Positions 50,879-59,868 of a DNA stretch of 64,000 nucleotides are shown one piece after another (the stretch's first letter is position 1; each line of letters starts with the position of its first letter). The DNA comes from Leptothermofonsia sichuanensis E412 (GTDB lineage: Bacteria; Cyanobacteriota; Cyanobacteriia; Leptolyngbyales; Leptolyngbyaceae). The notes beneath the pieces were generated by a model. That model ran no database searches. It saw nothing but the letters and a program-made list of their open reading frames with translations, and was not told the origin of the DNA. Where the stretch lies: the NCBI RefSeq assembly GCF_019891175.1, contig NZ_CP072600.1, forward strand, positions 2,976,001-3,040,000. The letters run 5' to 3'. The position numbers and the translations under genes were made by a program.

Positions 50879-52815
50879 TAATGGATTTCTTCCAGTTGCA
50901 GCAGATACAAGCGGGCAGTGACCTGAGCAGTTTTCACAATCCGTTGAGCAATTTCCTGGGTCATCCACTCAGCATTGATCAAGGAATTCAATTTGCCAAT
51001 GTGGGACTCATCGTTTTCGCTATGGTAAGCCAGAAACGAAACCTGATCGTCCTGCAAATTCAGGGTTGCCTTGATTTGCTCTGCCCACTTACCGGCCAGA
51101 TTATTCCCTAACCCTTCAATGATGAACATACTGCCAATCAAATCCACCGGATTTTCCCGTGATGCCTGATGGAAGATGAACGCCGACAGTGCCTCACTGC
51201 CAATGTTCTTTTCCGCATTCACAATATCTTCCAGCACACCCCCGACTGAAACATAGTTACGTTCCAGCATTTGAAAGTCGCGATGTTCGTCCTGGGCGTG
51301 ACCAATGAACAGCGATCGCAACCGGAAATCCGTCATATTAGATGCCGCCCGGGCAATCCAGCGGGCACCTTCGACTACCTGGGGGCGCAGGTTACGCAGG
51401 AGTGCCTGGTAATCCTCCACCGTAAATTCACCCCGATGCAGTTTGCGCACCATTGGTACCGAGCGAATTTTCCGCTCAAACTCCAGCCAGGTAAGGGCGA
51501 GGTGGTGCAGGAGGTAGGCAGAAGGGGTGGGGGGTGAGGAGTGGGGAGTTGAAAGTTGAAAGTTGGACGTTGAAAGTGGAGACTTGGAGAGTGAAGAATG
51601 TTCTCCTACCTCCTCCGCTTCTCTGCTCCCCTGCTCCCCTTTCTCGTCTTCCCTCTCTCCGCTCCCCTCTCTTCTCTCCTCTCTCCCCTCCCCCACGACC
51701 GTCAACAGCAGATACGCCGTTGTAAACCGCCCACTTTCGGGAACGAAGCAGAAGATTTTCTGTCCGGGTTGCAACTTGCCAGAGTGGAAGAGTTCTTCCA
51801 GCATCAGGTAGATGGAGGCACAGCCAGTGTTTCCGCGGGTGTAGAGGTTGGTGAACCACTTTTCTTCGGGAATCATGCAGCCTGCTTTTTCCAGCAGTTC
51901 TACGATTTGTCCCCGGAAGAAGTGGGAGGAGTAGTGACAGAGTAGCCAGTCAATCTCATCGGGATGCACCCGCCCCAGTTCAATCAGCTTCAGCCAGCCT
52001 TCGACGCCCAGCTTGATGACATTGTCCAGTAAGCGAATGTTCTGGCGCAGGTTAATGGCTCCAGCTTCGGCCGCCGCCGCGTAGGAGGGATAGTCCATCC
52101 AGCTTTTTTGAGCCGACTCGGTGTCGGTTCCGGCATACATGCAGACCGGGTAGGCATTTGCGTGGGAAGCCATCTCAATCCACTCGACTTTAAGGCTGAT
52201 GCCTGTTGAGTTGGGATGGTTCTGAATCAGGAAAGCTCCGGCACCATCGGAGAGCATCCAGCGGAGAAATTCGGTATCGAAGCTGAGGGGTTTTCCGGCT
52301 TTAATGCTGGCTTCGGTTTCAAAGTGGGTGTGTTTAAACAGGCGAGAGGGTTGTTCCGAAGCAACGGCGATCGCTGCCCGCTTTTCCCCCAACTTCACCT
52401 GAGAACAGGCATACTTTAATGCGGCCACTCCGGCACAGCACACCCCCATATTAGTGATGGTTTCCAGGGGCGACAGTTCGGGCAGTTCCCCATGCACCAT
52501 ACTGGCAAATCCCGGCACCAGCAAATCTGCCCAACTGGTTCCAGCGCAGAGTAGATCGATCGCTGCTGGTTCCAGATCAACCTGGCTCAAGGCATCTCGA
52601 ACAGCGTGCGCTGCCATCTGGCTATTGAGATAGGTTGTTTGTTGATTTTGATCCAGGGCATAGTAGCGTTGCTGAATGCCATTGCTTTTGAGAATCCGAT
52701 GTTTGACTTTGGAAGGGCGATCGTTGATCCTGCCCAGGTAGTCCTCCATCTGGTCATTGGCGATCGGATTTCCAGGCAAAAACTTGCCGATGCTGTTAAT
52801 AAACACACCGTACAT
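50878..52815 (-). CDS. StlD/DarB-like ketosynthase fused to haem-oxygenase-like diiron domain
   Basis: A 645-residue protein. Residues 1-375 are a thiolase-fold beta-ketoacyl synthase III with catalytic Cys126 or 127 (NMGVCCAGVAALK), His294 (LLCHYSSHFF) and Asn329 (TRGNTGCAS); the opening FINSIGKFLPGNPIANDQME is like the StlD/DarB group, which joins acyl chains in resorcinol-type lipids. Residues 377-432 are a Glu/Arg/Ser low-complexity linker. Residues 435-645 resemble the haem-oxygenase-like diiron oxidase/oxygenase fold, with Glu482, the HAQDEH segment (506-511), Glu567 and a final HxxxDxxH (His598, Asp602, His605). UndA and CADD belong to that fold and act on fatty acids or aromatic substrates. 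First gene of the lipid cluster; stop codon made by a family A remnant. Confidence 0.8.
   Translation of the reverse strand: MYGVFINSIGKFLPGNPIANDQMEDYLGRINDRPSKVKHRILKSNGIQQRYYALDQNQQTTYLNSQMAAHAVRDALSQVDLEPAAIDLLCAGTSWADLLVPGFASMVHGELPELSPLETITNMGVCCAGVAALKYACSQVKLGEKRAAIAVASEQPSRLFKHTHFETEASIKAGKPLSFDTEFLRWMLSDGAGAFLIQNHPNSTGISLKVEWIEMASHANAYPVCMYAGTDTESAQKSWMDYPSYAAAAEAGAINLRQNIRLLDNVIKLGVEGWLKLIELGRVHPDEIDWLLCHYSSHFFRGQIVELLEKAGCMIPEEKWFTNLYTRGNTGCASIYLMLEELFHSGKLQPGQKIFCFVPESGRFTTAYLLLTVVGEGREERREGSGEREDEKGEQGSREAEEVGEHSSLSKSPLSTSNFQLSTPHSSPPTPSAYLLHHLALTWLEFERKIRSVPMVRKLHRGEFTVEDYQALLRNLRPQVVEGARWIARAASNMTDFRLRSLFIGHAQDEHRDFQMLERNYVSVGGVLEDIVNAEKNIGSEALSAFIFHQASRENPVDLIGSMFIIEGLGNNLAGKWAEQIKATLNLQDDQVSFLAYHSENDESHIGKLNSLINAEWMTQEIAQRIVKTAQVTARLYLLQLEEIH
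51522..51690. repeat. Low-complexity purine/pyrimidine tract inside the ketosynthase fusion
   Basis: On the plus strand it is made of GTTGAAAGTTGAAAGTTGG and CTCCGCTTCTCTGCTCCCC-type runs, the kind of sequence otherwise found between genes here (compare 53035-53085). The frame is kept, giving a hydrophilic linker between the two domains. Confidence 0.75.
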
Positions 52816-53082
52816 GATTATTCCTCTTGAATTGTGTCAATGGTCGATTTGGTCCCTGGTGGTCCCTGGTTACCAGGCTCCAGCTTAGTAAACCTTCTGT
52901 GGAAGCTGGAGTTTCCACTTTCCACTTACCAATCGTTTCGTCTACTTACCCAGGTAATCTGGAAGCTCTCCTGTGTCGTTACCAGGCTCCAGCCTGGTAA
53001 CGAGAACTAAACTAACAACTAACAACCAATAACTCACTTCTCACTCCTCACTCCTGACTCCTCACTCCTCACCCCTCACTTC
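52816..53082. other. Intergenic region with repeats
   Basis: Has a 10 bp tandem duplication GGTCCCTGGT (52851-52870), a repeat with GTTACCAGGCTCCAGC at both ends (about 52869-53007) related to 45510-45640 in reverse, and a run of CTCACTCCT units (53036-53085) next to the following gene's stop. Confidence 0.55.
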
Positions 53083-53811
53083 TCAAAAACGGTAGTTGCG
53101 ATCGCGCACCCATAAGCTAACCGGCACACTGTTTCCGTGGGCATCAACTTTGACATCGACGACAAATGCCTGCCGTTGCGGTTGACCTGGGCGCTGTTGA
53201 GGCTGTCCCGGTTGCCGTTGAGCTTGATTAATTTCGGCGTTTAACTGATTTCGCTGATCCTCTGGCATGTAGTAGGTTTCTAATCCGTAGATGACCTGCC
53301 AGCCAGTGTATTCTCCCCGCAATGCCACCTGATCAGGTGCCAGATCGGTTGGGCGTTTGGCACTTACCCGAACAGGTTTCCAGGGAGTTGGAGGAGTGGT
53401 GTTAGCAGACTGAGGGGCTTCCAGTACAACATAAAGACTGGCACGCTCATAGGATGGATGGGTATCGAAGAATTCTTTGCCACCGGGGAGCTTTTTCAGA
53501 TCATCCGGTCTGGAGATGGTGTAGTTGAGGGTTTGAGAATAGCCCCGCAACAGGTCATAGGGGTCTACTGGAACCGTTTGCAGGGTAATTGGAGTGCCTG
53601 TGATGGAGGTGTAGGCATCCTGGGCTGGAATTGCCACAATCAGAGCAGACTGAAACAGAAGGGGAACCCAAAATCGCCAGGAGGGAATCCTGCGAGGCAA
53701 TGGTTTTGAGCTTTGGTTCTCCTGTTCCACTTCTGGAACCACTTCTGGAACGAAGGATTGAGGCGATTCAGGCTCGGAATTGGGGCTGTTGAGAGGAGTA
53801 TTAGAAGTCAT
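53083..53811 (-). CDS. GDYXXLXY-domain protein
   Basis: A 242-residue protein with one membrane helix (about residues 46-63, FWVPLLFQSALIVAI), a disordered acidic N-terminus and an exported domain with DPYDLLRGYSQTLNY, which is the GDYxxLxY-type motif, and LRGEYTGWQVIYGLETYY. Near the end there is a PGQPQQRPGQPQ repeat. The family always seems to accompany DUF2157 membrane proteins; here the ATG overlaps the TGA of that gene. Function unknown. Confidence 0.8.
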   Translation of the reverse strand: MTSNTPLNSPNSEPESPQSFVPEVVPEVEQENQSSKPLPRRIPSWRFWVPLLFQSALIVAIPAQDAYTSITGTPITLQTVPVDPYDLLRGYSQTLNYTISRPDDLKKLPGGKEFFDTHPSYERASLYVVLEAPQSANTTPPTPWKPVRVSAKRPTDLAPDQVALRGEYTGWQVIYGLETYYMPEDQRNQLNAEINQAQRQPGQPQQRPGQPQRQAFVVDVKVDAHGNSVPVSLWVRDRNYRF

Positions 53812-55271
53812 GGAGTACCCTCCTGGGAGGAATTGGCGGGAAGTGCAGATTTGGCAGGTTTAAGATTGCGTTCAAAGTAAAGACCAGCAACGATGACACC
53901 CACTCCGCAGAGGATGAAGACAAATGCCTTCAACAGAAGGGCGGTGTCATATTCCAGCATTCGGCTCAGAATGCCCAATACCAGCAACGACATCCCGCCC
54001 CAGAAGGTACGGCGGGTACCCAGTGCCAGCCCATCCCGAATCAGGGCGATCGCCAGCAGAAACAGCATCAGGTTGACCAGGAAGGGAGCGATTACTGGTA
54101 AAGGTTGCACACTGGTATGCCAGAAGAAGATGGCTGCCGTCAGAATCGTGAAGATGGCGATCGCACCATTATTCACAGACTTTTCCTGGAACAGGCTCAG
54201 GTAGCGCAACCGATAACTCAGGCGCAACCATCCCAGGAGGGTCAGAACCAGGAACAGGAACACATCCAGGTGACGCCAGAGTTGCCCGCTCCAGGCATCA
54301 CTGGAGGGGGAAAAGAATCCTCTGTCCCAGAGCCAGTGAAACGAGAAAAGGTAGAACAGGAAGCTGAAAAACCAGACAGACAAACTGCGGGCAATGGCTG
54401 AGAACGGATCAACGGGAGCGGGAACAGGGGAAACCACACGACTACCGGACTCTCTGGACAATTGCCAGAGATGGCTATCATAGGCCCACAACAGGGCAGG
54501 CGGCAGGGCAAAGGCGATCGCCACCAGCCACCCTGCCTCCCGGTACTGCCAGATGGATAAAGGTTTTATTCCGAACACAAACAGGGTTGCAAAAGCAATG
54601 CCACTCAAACAAAAGAGGACCCGCGATCGACGGCACCAGTACGCCAGAGGCACAAAAACCAGACTGGCAATCAGGGCCATGTTAGGCATGACCATCCCTA
54701 TCCAGGATGACATCTGAGCAAAACTGCCACTGAACCACCACATCCAGTAACCAATAAACAGCAAAATCCATGCCAGGACACCCAGGGAAACAAGCCTCAG
54801 ACCGTATGCCATTGCCACCACCCCCAATCCCCAGATGAAGTAGAGTTCAAACACTTCTCCACTTTGGTGAAACATCTGGGACATCAGTGCCATGTTTGCT
54901 CCCAGAATCAATGCCCCCGTCAACAGCAGTCCGTGGCCTAATCGCTGTAAACCTCTACCAATCGCAGGCTTTCGCCACAGGTAAAACCCCGCAACATTCA
55001 CTCCAACGAAGAGACTGATCAATAGAAAAACGCGAAACTCCCGTGACCATTCCTGCCAGTTGGCGGCAACAAAGGTGATCACCCCCAGGCCCAGGAGAAT
55101 TCCCCCTAAGCTCAGCAAAATAGTGACAAAGCGATTGCTGGCAGACGCTTCAATCTCTTCCAGGTGATAGCGGTCTGATAATCGCTGATAGAGGGAGGCA
55201 TCAATCAATCCGTCCTGCCACCATTTCTCTGCCTCCTGGCGCAACTGGCGGCGAAAATTTTCAGTTACCAT
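53808..55271 (-). CDS. DUF2157 membrane protein
   Basis: A 487-residue protein. The cytoplasmic N-terminus (LRQEAEKWWQDGLIDASLYQ, LSDRYHLEE) is the DUF2157 start; about 12 to 14 membrane helices follow. No transport or enzymatic motif was recognised. It forms a coupled pair with the GDYXXLXY protein (ATGA overlap). Confidence 0.8.
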   Translation of the reverse strand: MVTENFRRQLRQEAEKWWQDGLIDASLYQRLSDRYHLEEIEASASNRFVTILLSLGGILLGLGVITFVAANWQEWSREFRVFLLISLFVGVNVAGFYLWRKPAIGRGLQRLGHGLLLTGALILGANMALMSQMFHQSGEVFELYFIWGLGVVAMAYGLRLVSLGVLAWILLFIGYWMWWFSGSFAQMSSWIGMVMPNMALIASLVFVPLAYWCRRSRVLFCLSGIAFATLFVFGIKPLSIWQYREAGWLVAIAFALPPALLWAYDSHLWQLSRESGSRVVSPVPAPVDPFSAIARSLSVWFFSFLFYLFSFHWLWDRGFFSPSSDAWSGQLWRHLDVFLFLVLTLLGWLRLSYRLRYLSLFQEKSVNNGAIAIFTILTAAIFFWHTSVQPLPVIAPFLVNLMLFLLAIALIRDGLALGTRRTFWGGMSLLVLGILSRMLEYDTALLLKAFVFILCGVGVIVAGLYFERNLKPAKSALPANSSQEGTP

Positions 55272-55319
55272 AATGATTCCTTATCCCTGGCTCTTCTCAG
55301 ATGGCCTTCCAATCACTGG

Positions 55320-55604
55320 CTATGGCTTAAACGGATCATACTCTGCCAGAAATTTCTCTAATTTTGCCTCATCCACCCGGTTCAAAACCTGGTTTGATTC
55401 ATGAACATCTCGTAACGTTTTAGAAAGACTGATGGTAGAGCCGACGGAAAATAGCAGTCCCATACTCAGATAACCTTTGATCCAATTATCAGCCGGGAGA
55501 TAAAGAATGCCGATCGCCGTTGCAAATATTGAAATTGCAAATGAAGCCCAGGATTGAAAGATCCAGGCGGAACTATGGGATTGGGTTAGGCTCAGTCTGG
55601 TCAT
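55320..55604 (-). CDS. YiaA/YiaB family inner membrane protein
   Basis: A 94-residue protein starting MTRLSLTQSHSSAW; the frame extends further up but without support. Two membrane helices (WIFQSWASFAISIFATAIGI and GYLSMGLLFSVGSTISL) and a charged tail (RDVHESNQVLNRVDEAKLEK) match YiaAB proteins. Role unknown. Confidence 0.7.
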   Translation of the reverse strand: MTRLSLTQSHSSAWIFQSWASFAISIFATAIGILYLPADNWIKGYLSMGLLFSVGSTISLSKTLRDVHESNQVLNRVDEAKLEKFLAEYDPFKP

Positions 55605-56184
55605 AGTCGTAAATAAAGGAAACAACAAAAGGAAGCAACATTGAGGAACACAAATCAGAATCGCAGATTCAACTCTGCCAATATCGTTAAGCAACCCCTT
55701 ACGTGAGATGGGAATCCTGGAAAAATTCACTAATATCGTCAAACGTTAATGGGAATTGACCATCAACTTTGAGCTAATAACATCAATTTCAGACCTGACT
55801 ATCTGAGAAATAAACCTTCATTTGCAATCAGAAATCAAATGAGATAACGAAAGAATGATTACTGATTGATTCATTCATCTGACTCGATTCAGCTTCAAAT
55901 CTCACTTTTCGAGCGTTGTAGCCATCAAAATATAAGTCAAACTAGCAAATGTAAAACCTTATCACTTCTACCACCGGATACTTCACCCCACCCTGCGGAA
56001 ACGCTAGAGGCAACATCCCTCACCTCTCATTTCTCATTTCTGACCTCTCATCTCTAAATCATGACTAACAGGAATGCTCAACTGTCCACCCTTATCCTTG
56101 TGCCACTTTTAATAAGTGGTACGAGACAAACCGTTGAAACAGTTGTCCAGGCGAGATTTGAGGTGGATTAAGAGGACACATTCA
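55605..56184. other. Divergent intergenic region, 580 bp
   Basis: A/T-rich near the YiaAB gene, then a CTCACCTCTCATTTCTC low-complexity tract (about 56018-56057) and a hairpin GTGCCACTT / AAGTGGTAC (about 56099-56121) before the Coq4-like gene. No further gene was seen. Confidence 0.5.
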
Positions 56185-56685
56185 ATGGACAGATCCCATT
56201 CCGTTTTTGTTGTTAGAAATCAAACAATCACTCTGCGAGAAGGACTCGATCGCTACTACCAGGCAAACCCCGACTTTGTGCAAAATCAAGACCTGTGGGT
56301 GGGGCGAATGCGGATTCCCTGGTGCGATATGCAACGACACGACATCATGCATGTCGTTACAGGTTACAGTACCGAACTGGATCAGGAGCTTCAATTAATT
56401 GGTTTCCTGTTAACTGCCCTCACCTGGCGACGCCCCTGGTACTACTATGCCCAGAGCTTTGTCGTATTTCTGGAGCTTCTCTGGCAGTCTGTTCAGGGCA
56501 AAGCCTGGGGAAGCCGTTACTTTAACCCTGTGCAGGTCTGTCAACTGTACATGAAAGGAGTAAGACAGGGATTCACCATTCGTAAAAAAATTGATGCCTA
56601 CATTGACCCTGAAACTGTCCTGGATAGAAAACTGGTGTCTCTGAGGCAAGAGTACGGGATTCAAAATGCAGGGGCATGGGATTAG
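56185..56685 (+). CDS. Coq4-like protein
   Basis: A 166-residue protein starting MDRSHSVFVVRN; AGAGGA lies upstream. The metal motif of Coq4, HDxxHx11E, is complete: HDIMHVVTGYSTELDQE, about residues 52-68. It is preceded by PDFVQNQDLWVGR and followed by helical hydrophobic sequence. In eukaryotes Coq4 acts in the coenzyme Q complex, removing the C1 carboxyl group and helping hydroxylation. Cyanobacteria make plastoquinone, so another isoprenoid or lipid substrate, or a scaffold role, is likely. Confidence 0.7.
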   Translation: MDRSHSVFVVRNQTITLREGLDRYYQANPDFVQNQDLWVGRMRIPWCDMQRHDIMHVVTGYSTELDQELQLIGFLLTALTWRRPWYYYAQSFVVFLELLWQSVQGKAWGSRYFNPVQVCQLYMKGVRQGFTIRKKIDAYIDPETVLDRKLVSLRQEYGIQNAGAWD

Positions 56686-56763
56686 GCACTCAAACTGACC
56701 CAATGTTTCAATCGACGTTCCCCTATGTCCGGATTAGTGACGCCATGTGCAACTTGGAAGCCA

Positions 56764-56829
56764 AGATCCCCGGTGTCTCGTGGACTTCAATCGAATTGGC
56801 TGGCCAGCCTCCCCAGACACCGGGGATCT
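56764..56829. repeat. Perfect 15 bp inverted repeat
   Basis: AGATCCCCGGTGTCT and AGACACCGGGGATCT are exact inverted copies, 36 bases apart, between the convergent Coq4-like and clpB genes. It may end both transcripts or be a dispersed palindromic repeat. Confidence 0.7.
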
Positions 56830-56908
56830 GAAGGTTGTCGCACTTCGGGTTAGTGGGGGTGCAGAACGTTTCGACGAGATCCCATCCACCCATCCAGAGC
56901 ACTACCCT

Positions 56909-59569
56909 CTAAGAAACGATCGCCGCGGTTCCTTTCACCGCTGATGGCTGTTTGCGAAACACGAGTCTGTCGTTGACCACATCAATCACAATGGTGTCAC
57001 CCTCACCAAAGGTGTTTTCCAGGATTTTGGTGGCGATCGGATTTTGCAGTTCCCGTTGAATGGCCCGTTTGAGGGGACGGGCACCGTAGGTGGGGTCATA
57101 CCCTGCCTCTGCAATATGATCCTGGGCAGCCGCACTGATCTCCAGTTTAATTTTCTGGTCTGCCAGCATTGCCTGGATGCGCTTGATTTGCAGCCCTACG
57201 ATCTGGCTCAGTTCGCTGCGGCTGAGGGGATGGAACAGAATGAGGTCATCCACCCGATTCAGAAATTCAGGCCGGAAGTGCTTCCGCAGGGCACTCATGA
57301 CTCGCTTACGCATTTCCTCATAACGAGAGTCATCCCCGGATACATCCAGAATATGATCACTACCAATGTTACTGGTCATAACGATGACGGTATTGCGGAA
57401 GTCCACAGTGCGTCCCTGGGAATCGGTGATGCGCCCATCATCCAGCACTTGCAGCAGGATGTTAAACACGTCCTGATGGGCCTTTTCCACCTCGTCAAAC
57501 AGTACCACTGAGTAGGGTTTGCGCCGCACGGCTTCTGAAAGCTGCCCCCCTTCTTCATAACCAACGTAACCGGGAGGGGCACCAATTAAACGAGCAACGG
57601 CGTGTTTCTCCATGTATTCGGACATGTCAATGCGGACAATGGCATCATCCGTGTCAAACAAAAATTGTGCCAGGGCGCGGGCAAGCTCGGTCTTACCAAC
57701 CCCGGTGGGTCCCATAAACAGGAAAGAACCAATCGGACGTGCCAGATCTTTCATCCCGGCACGGGCACGCCGGATCGCTGCCGAAACGGCTTCGACGGCT
57801 TCTTGCTGCCCAATCACCCGCTCATGCAGATGGGTTTCCAGTTGCAGAAGTTTCTGCCGTTCCGATTCCAGCAGGCGGTTGACAGGAATGCCTGTCCAGC
57901 GGGCAACAATCTCTGCGATGTCAGATTCTGTCACCTGTTCTCGCAACAGGGCAGAGCCGTGGGTTTGCAGTTCCAGGAGTCTAGCTTCCTGGGCCTCGCG
58001 CTCATGCTGGACTGCCTCCAATTTGCCGTACTTCAGTTGGGCAGCGGTGTTCAAATCATAGGCACGCTCTGCCTGCTCAATTTGCACCCGCAGTTGGTCT
58101 TCTTCTTCCTTCAGGCTTTTAATCTTATCCAGGACCTGTTTTTCCCCCTGCCATTGGGAATCCAGCTTTGCCTGTTTCTGTGCCAGATCGGCAATTTCCT
58201 GCTCAATCCGCTCCAGTCGGTCCTTTGATGCCCGGGTGGAGGCCGGCACAACGAGCTGATCTTCTCCCTTTAAGGAGAGTTTTTCCATCTCTAGCTGCAT
58301 CAGGCGGCGATCGATCGCTTCCAGTTCCGCCGGTTTAGAGGTGATCTCCATTTTCAACTTGGCAGCGGCCTCATCTACCAGGTCGATCGCCTTATCTGGC
58401 AGGAAGCGATCGGAAATATAGCGGGAAGACAGGGTGGCAGCAGCAACCAGTGCCGAGTCAGTGATCTTGACCCCGTGGTGCACTTCGTAGCGCTCCTTTA
58501 AGCCGCGCAGGATGGAGATGGTATCTTCCACACTGGGCTGATCCACATAGACCTGCTGGAATCGACGTTCCAGAGCGGCATCCTTTTCAATGTACTTGCG
58601 ATACTCGTCCAGGGTGGTGGCACCAATACAGCGCAGCTCACCTCGCGCCAGCATGGGTTTCAGCAAATTTCCAGCATCCATCGTGCCCTGGGCAGAGCCA
58701 GTGCCAATGACAGTGTGCAGTTCGTCAATAAACAGGACAATCTGCCCATCGGAGTGGATCACTTCCTTCAGGACTGATCGCAGACGGTCTTCAAACTCAC
58801 CCCGGTATTTTGCGCCAGCAATCAGGGAACCCATGTCCAGGGCAATCAACCGCCGGTTTTTGAGGGATTCCGGCACATCGCCGTTTACAATTCGTTGAGC
58901 TAGCCCCTCGGCGATCGCAGTTTTCCCAACTCCCGGCTCCCCAATTAATACTGGATTGTTCTTTGTTCGTCGAGAAAGGACCTGAACCACCCGCCGAATT
59001 TCCTCATCCCGTCCAATCACCGGGTCTGTTTTGCCTGCTTTTGCCTGTTCGGTCAGATCCCGTCCATATTTTTCCAGGGCAGCATAGCGAGATTCGGGGT
59101 TTTGATCCGTCACCTTCTGACTACCCCGCAGCTCTTTAATGGCGGTTTCTAAGCGTTTTGGCTCCAGATTAAACAGCTTGAGGGTGCGCAATCCCAGGCG
59201 GGGATCAACGGCATAAGCCAGCAACAGATGTTCGATGGAGATAAAGCTATCCTGCCAGTTCTGGCGGGCTTCCTCCGCTTTATCCAATAGAACATCCAGG
59301 TTCCGCCCCAGGTAAATATTTTCGATGTTAGCGTTGTAGACTTTGGTCTGGGAACGGGTAAACTTATCGATTTCCTGGAACAGGCGAGTGGGGTCAACCC
59401 CGGACCGGGTCAAAATTTGCGTTGCCAGCCCCTCCGGTTGTTCCAGCAAAGCAATCATCAAGTGTTCAACCTCCAGGTTTTGCTGCTTGTAGCGGCGGGC
59501 AATATCCTGGGACTGGACGATCGCTTCCCATGCTTTGTCGGTGAACTTATCTGGATCGGTGGGCTGCAT
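56909..59569 (-). CDS. clpB: ClpB-type AAA+ disaggregase
   Basis: An 886-residue chaperone starting [16 protein letters not shown]. It has the N-terminal Clp repeats, a first AAA+ domain ([17 protein letters not shown], Walker [10 protein letters not shown]), the coiled-coil middle domain (about residues 400-530) and a second AAA+ domain ([24 protein letters not shown]). There is no ClpP-binding loop, as expected for ClpB. It resolves protein aggregates with DnaK. Cyanobacteria usually have two ClpB forms; which one this is cannot be told here. No CIRCE element was seen upstream. Confidence 0.93.
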   Translation of the reverse strand: MQPTDPDKFTDKAWEAIVQSQDIARRYKQQNLEVEHLMIALLEQPEGLATQILTRSGVDPTRLFQEIDKFTRSQTKVYNANIENIYLGRNLDVLLDKAEEARQNWQDSFISIEHLLLAYAVDPRLGLRTLKLFNLEPKRLETAIKELRGSQKVTDQNPESRYAALEKYGRDLTEQAKAGKTDPVIGRDEEIRRVVQVLSRRTKNNPVLIGEPGVGKTAIAEGLAQRIVNGDVPESLKNRRLIALDMGSLIAGAKYRGEFEDRLRSVLKEVIHSDGQIVLFIDELHTVIGTGSAQGTMDAGNLLKPMLARGELRCIGATTLDEYRKYIEKDAALERRFQQVYVDQPSVEDTISILRGLKERYEVHHGVKITDSALVAAATLSSRYISDRFLPDKAIDLVDEAAAKLKMEITSKPAELEAIDRRLMQLEMEKLSLKGEDQLVVPASTRASKDRLERIEQEIADLAQKQAKLDSQWQGEKQVLDKIKSLKEEEDQLRVQIEQAERAYDLNTAAQLKYGKLEAVQHEREAQEARLLELQTHGSALLREQVTESDIAEIVARWTGIPVNRLLESERQKLLQLETHLHERVIGQQEAVEAVSAAIRRARAGMKDLARPIGSFLFMGPTGVGKTELARALAQFLFDTDDAIVRIDMSEYMEKHAVARLIGAPPGYVGYEEGGQLSEAVRRKPYSVVLFDEVEKAHQDVFNILLQVLDDGRITDSQGRTVDFRNTVIVMTSNIGSDHILDVSGDDSRYEEMRKRVMSALRKHFRPEFLNRVDDLILFHPLSRSELSQIVGLQIKRIQAMLADQKIKLEISAAAQDHIAEAGYDPTYGARPLKRAIQRELQNPIATKILENTFGEGDTIVIDVVNDRLVFRKQPSAVKGTAAIVS

Positions 59570-59679
59570 GTGTGAATGAACGGCTAAACGAGTAGAAATA
59601 CGTATACCTAGCGTTTTCAGTATAGCGAGAAGCGTTGATGAGTTTTGAGTTTTGTGGCGTGAGTTTTGGCAATCCAGCA

Positions 59680-59816
59680 ATATCGCAGGGGACGGGGAAC
59701 AGGGGACAGGGAACAGGGAACGGGAAACAGGGGACGGAGTATGGGAAAGATAAGGATGACGAGATCCGGGTTTAAGCGTTCTAATTTGTCCTGACCTGGA
59801 TGGCGACTGCTATAGC
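59680..59816 (+). repeat. Family C repeat, long copy
   Basis: Begins ATATCGCAGGGGACGGGG, has an expanded GGGAACAGGGGACAGGG tract, then AAGCGTTCTAATTTGTCCTG and ends GGCGACTGCTATAG. It lies between the divergent clpB and HAD genes. Confidence 0.75.
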
Positions 59817-59868
59817 CTGCACCGCTGGCTTGCGGTAGGGTAGTACCGATGTTAACCAATGACTTGTT

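Noticed and set aside
57602-58228. 208-codon plus-strand frame opposite clpB
   Set aside because: Antisense of the ClpB middle domain and second AAA region; Cys/Phe/Leu-rich composition is typical of a shadow frame.
59570-59680. CIRCE/HrcA site before clpB
   Set aside because: No TTAGCACTC inverted repeat is present; the extra upstream codons also have no support.
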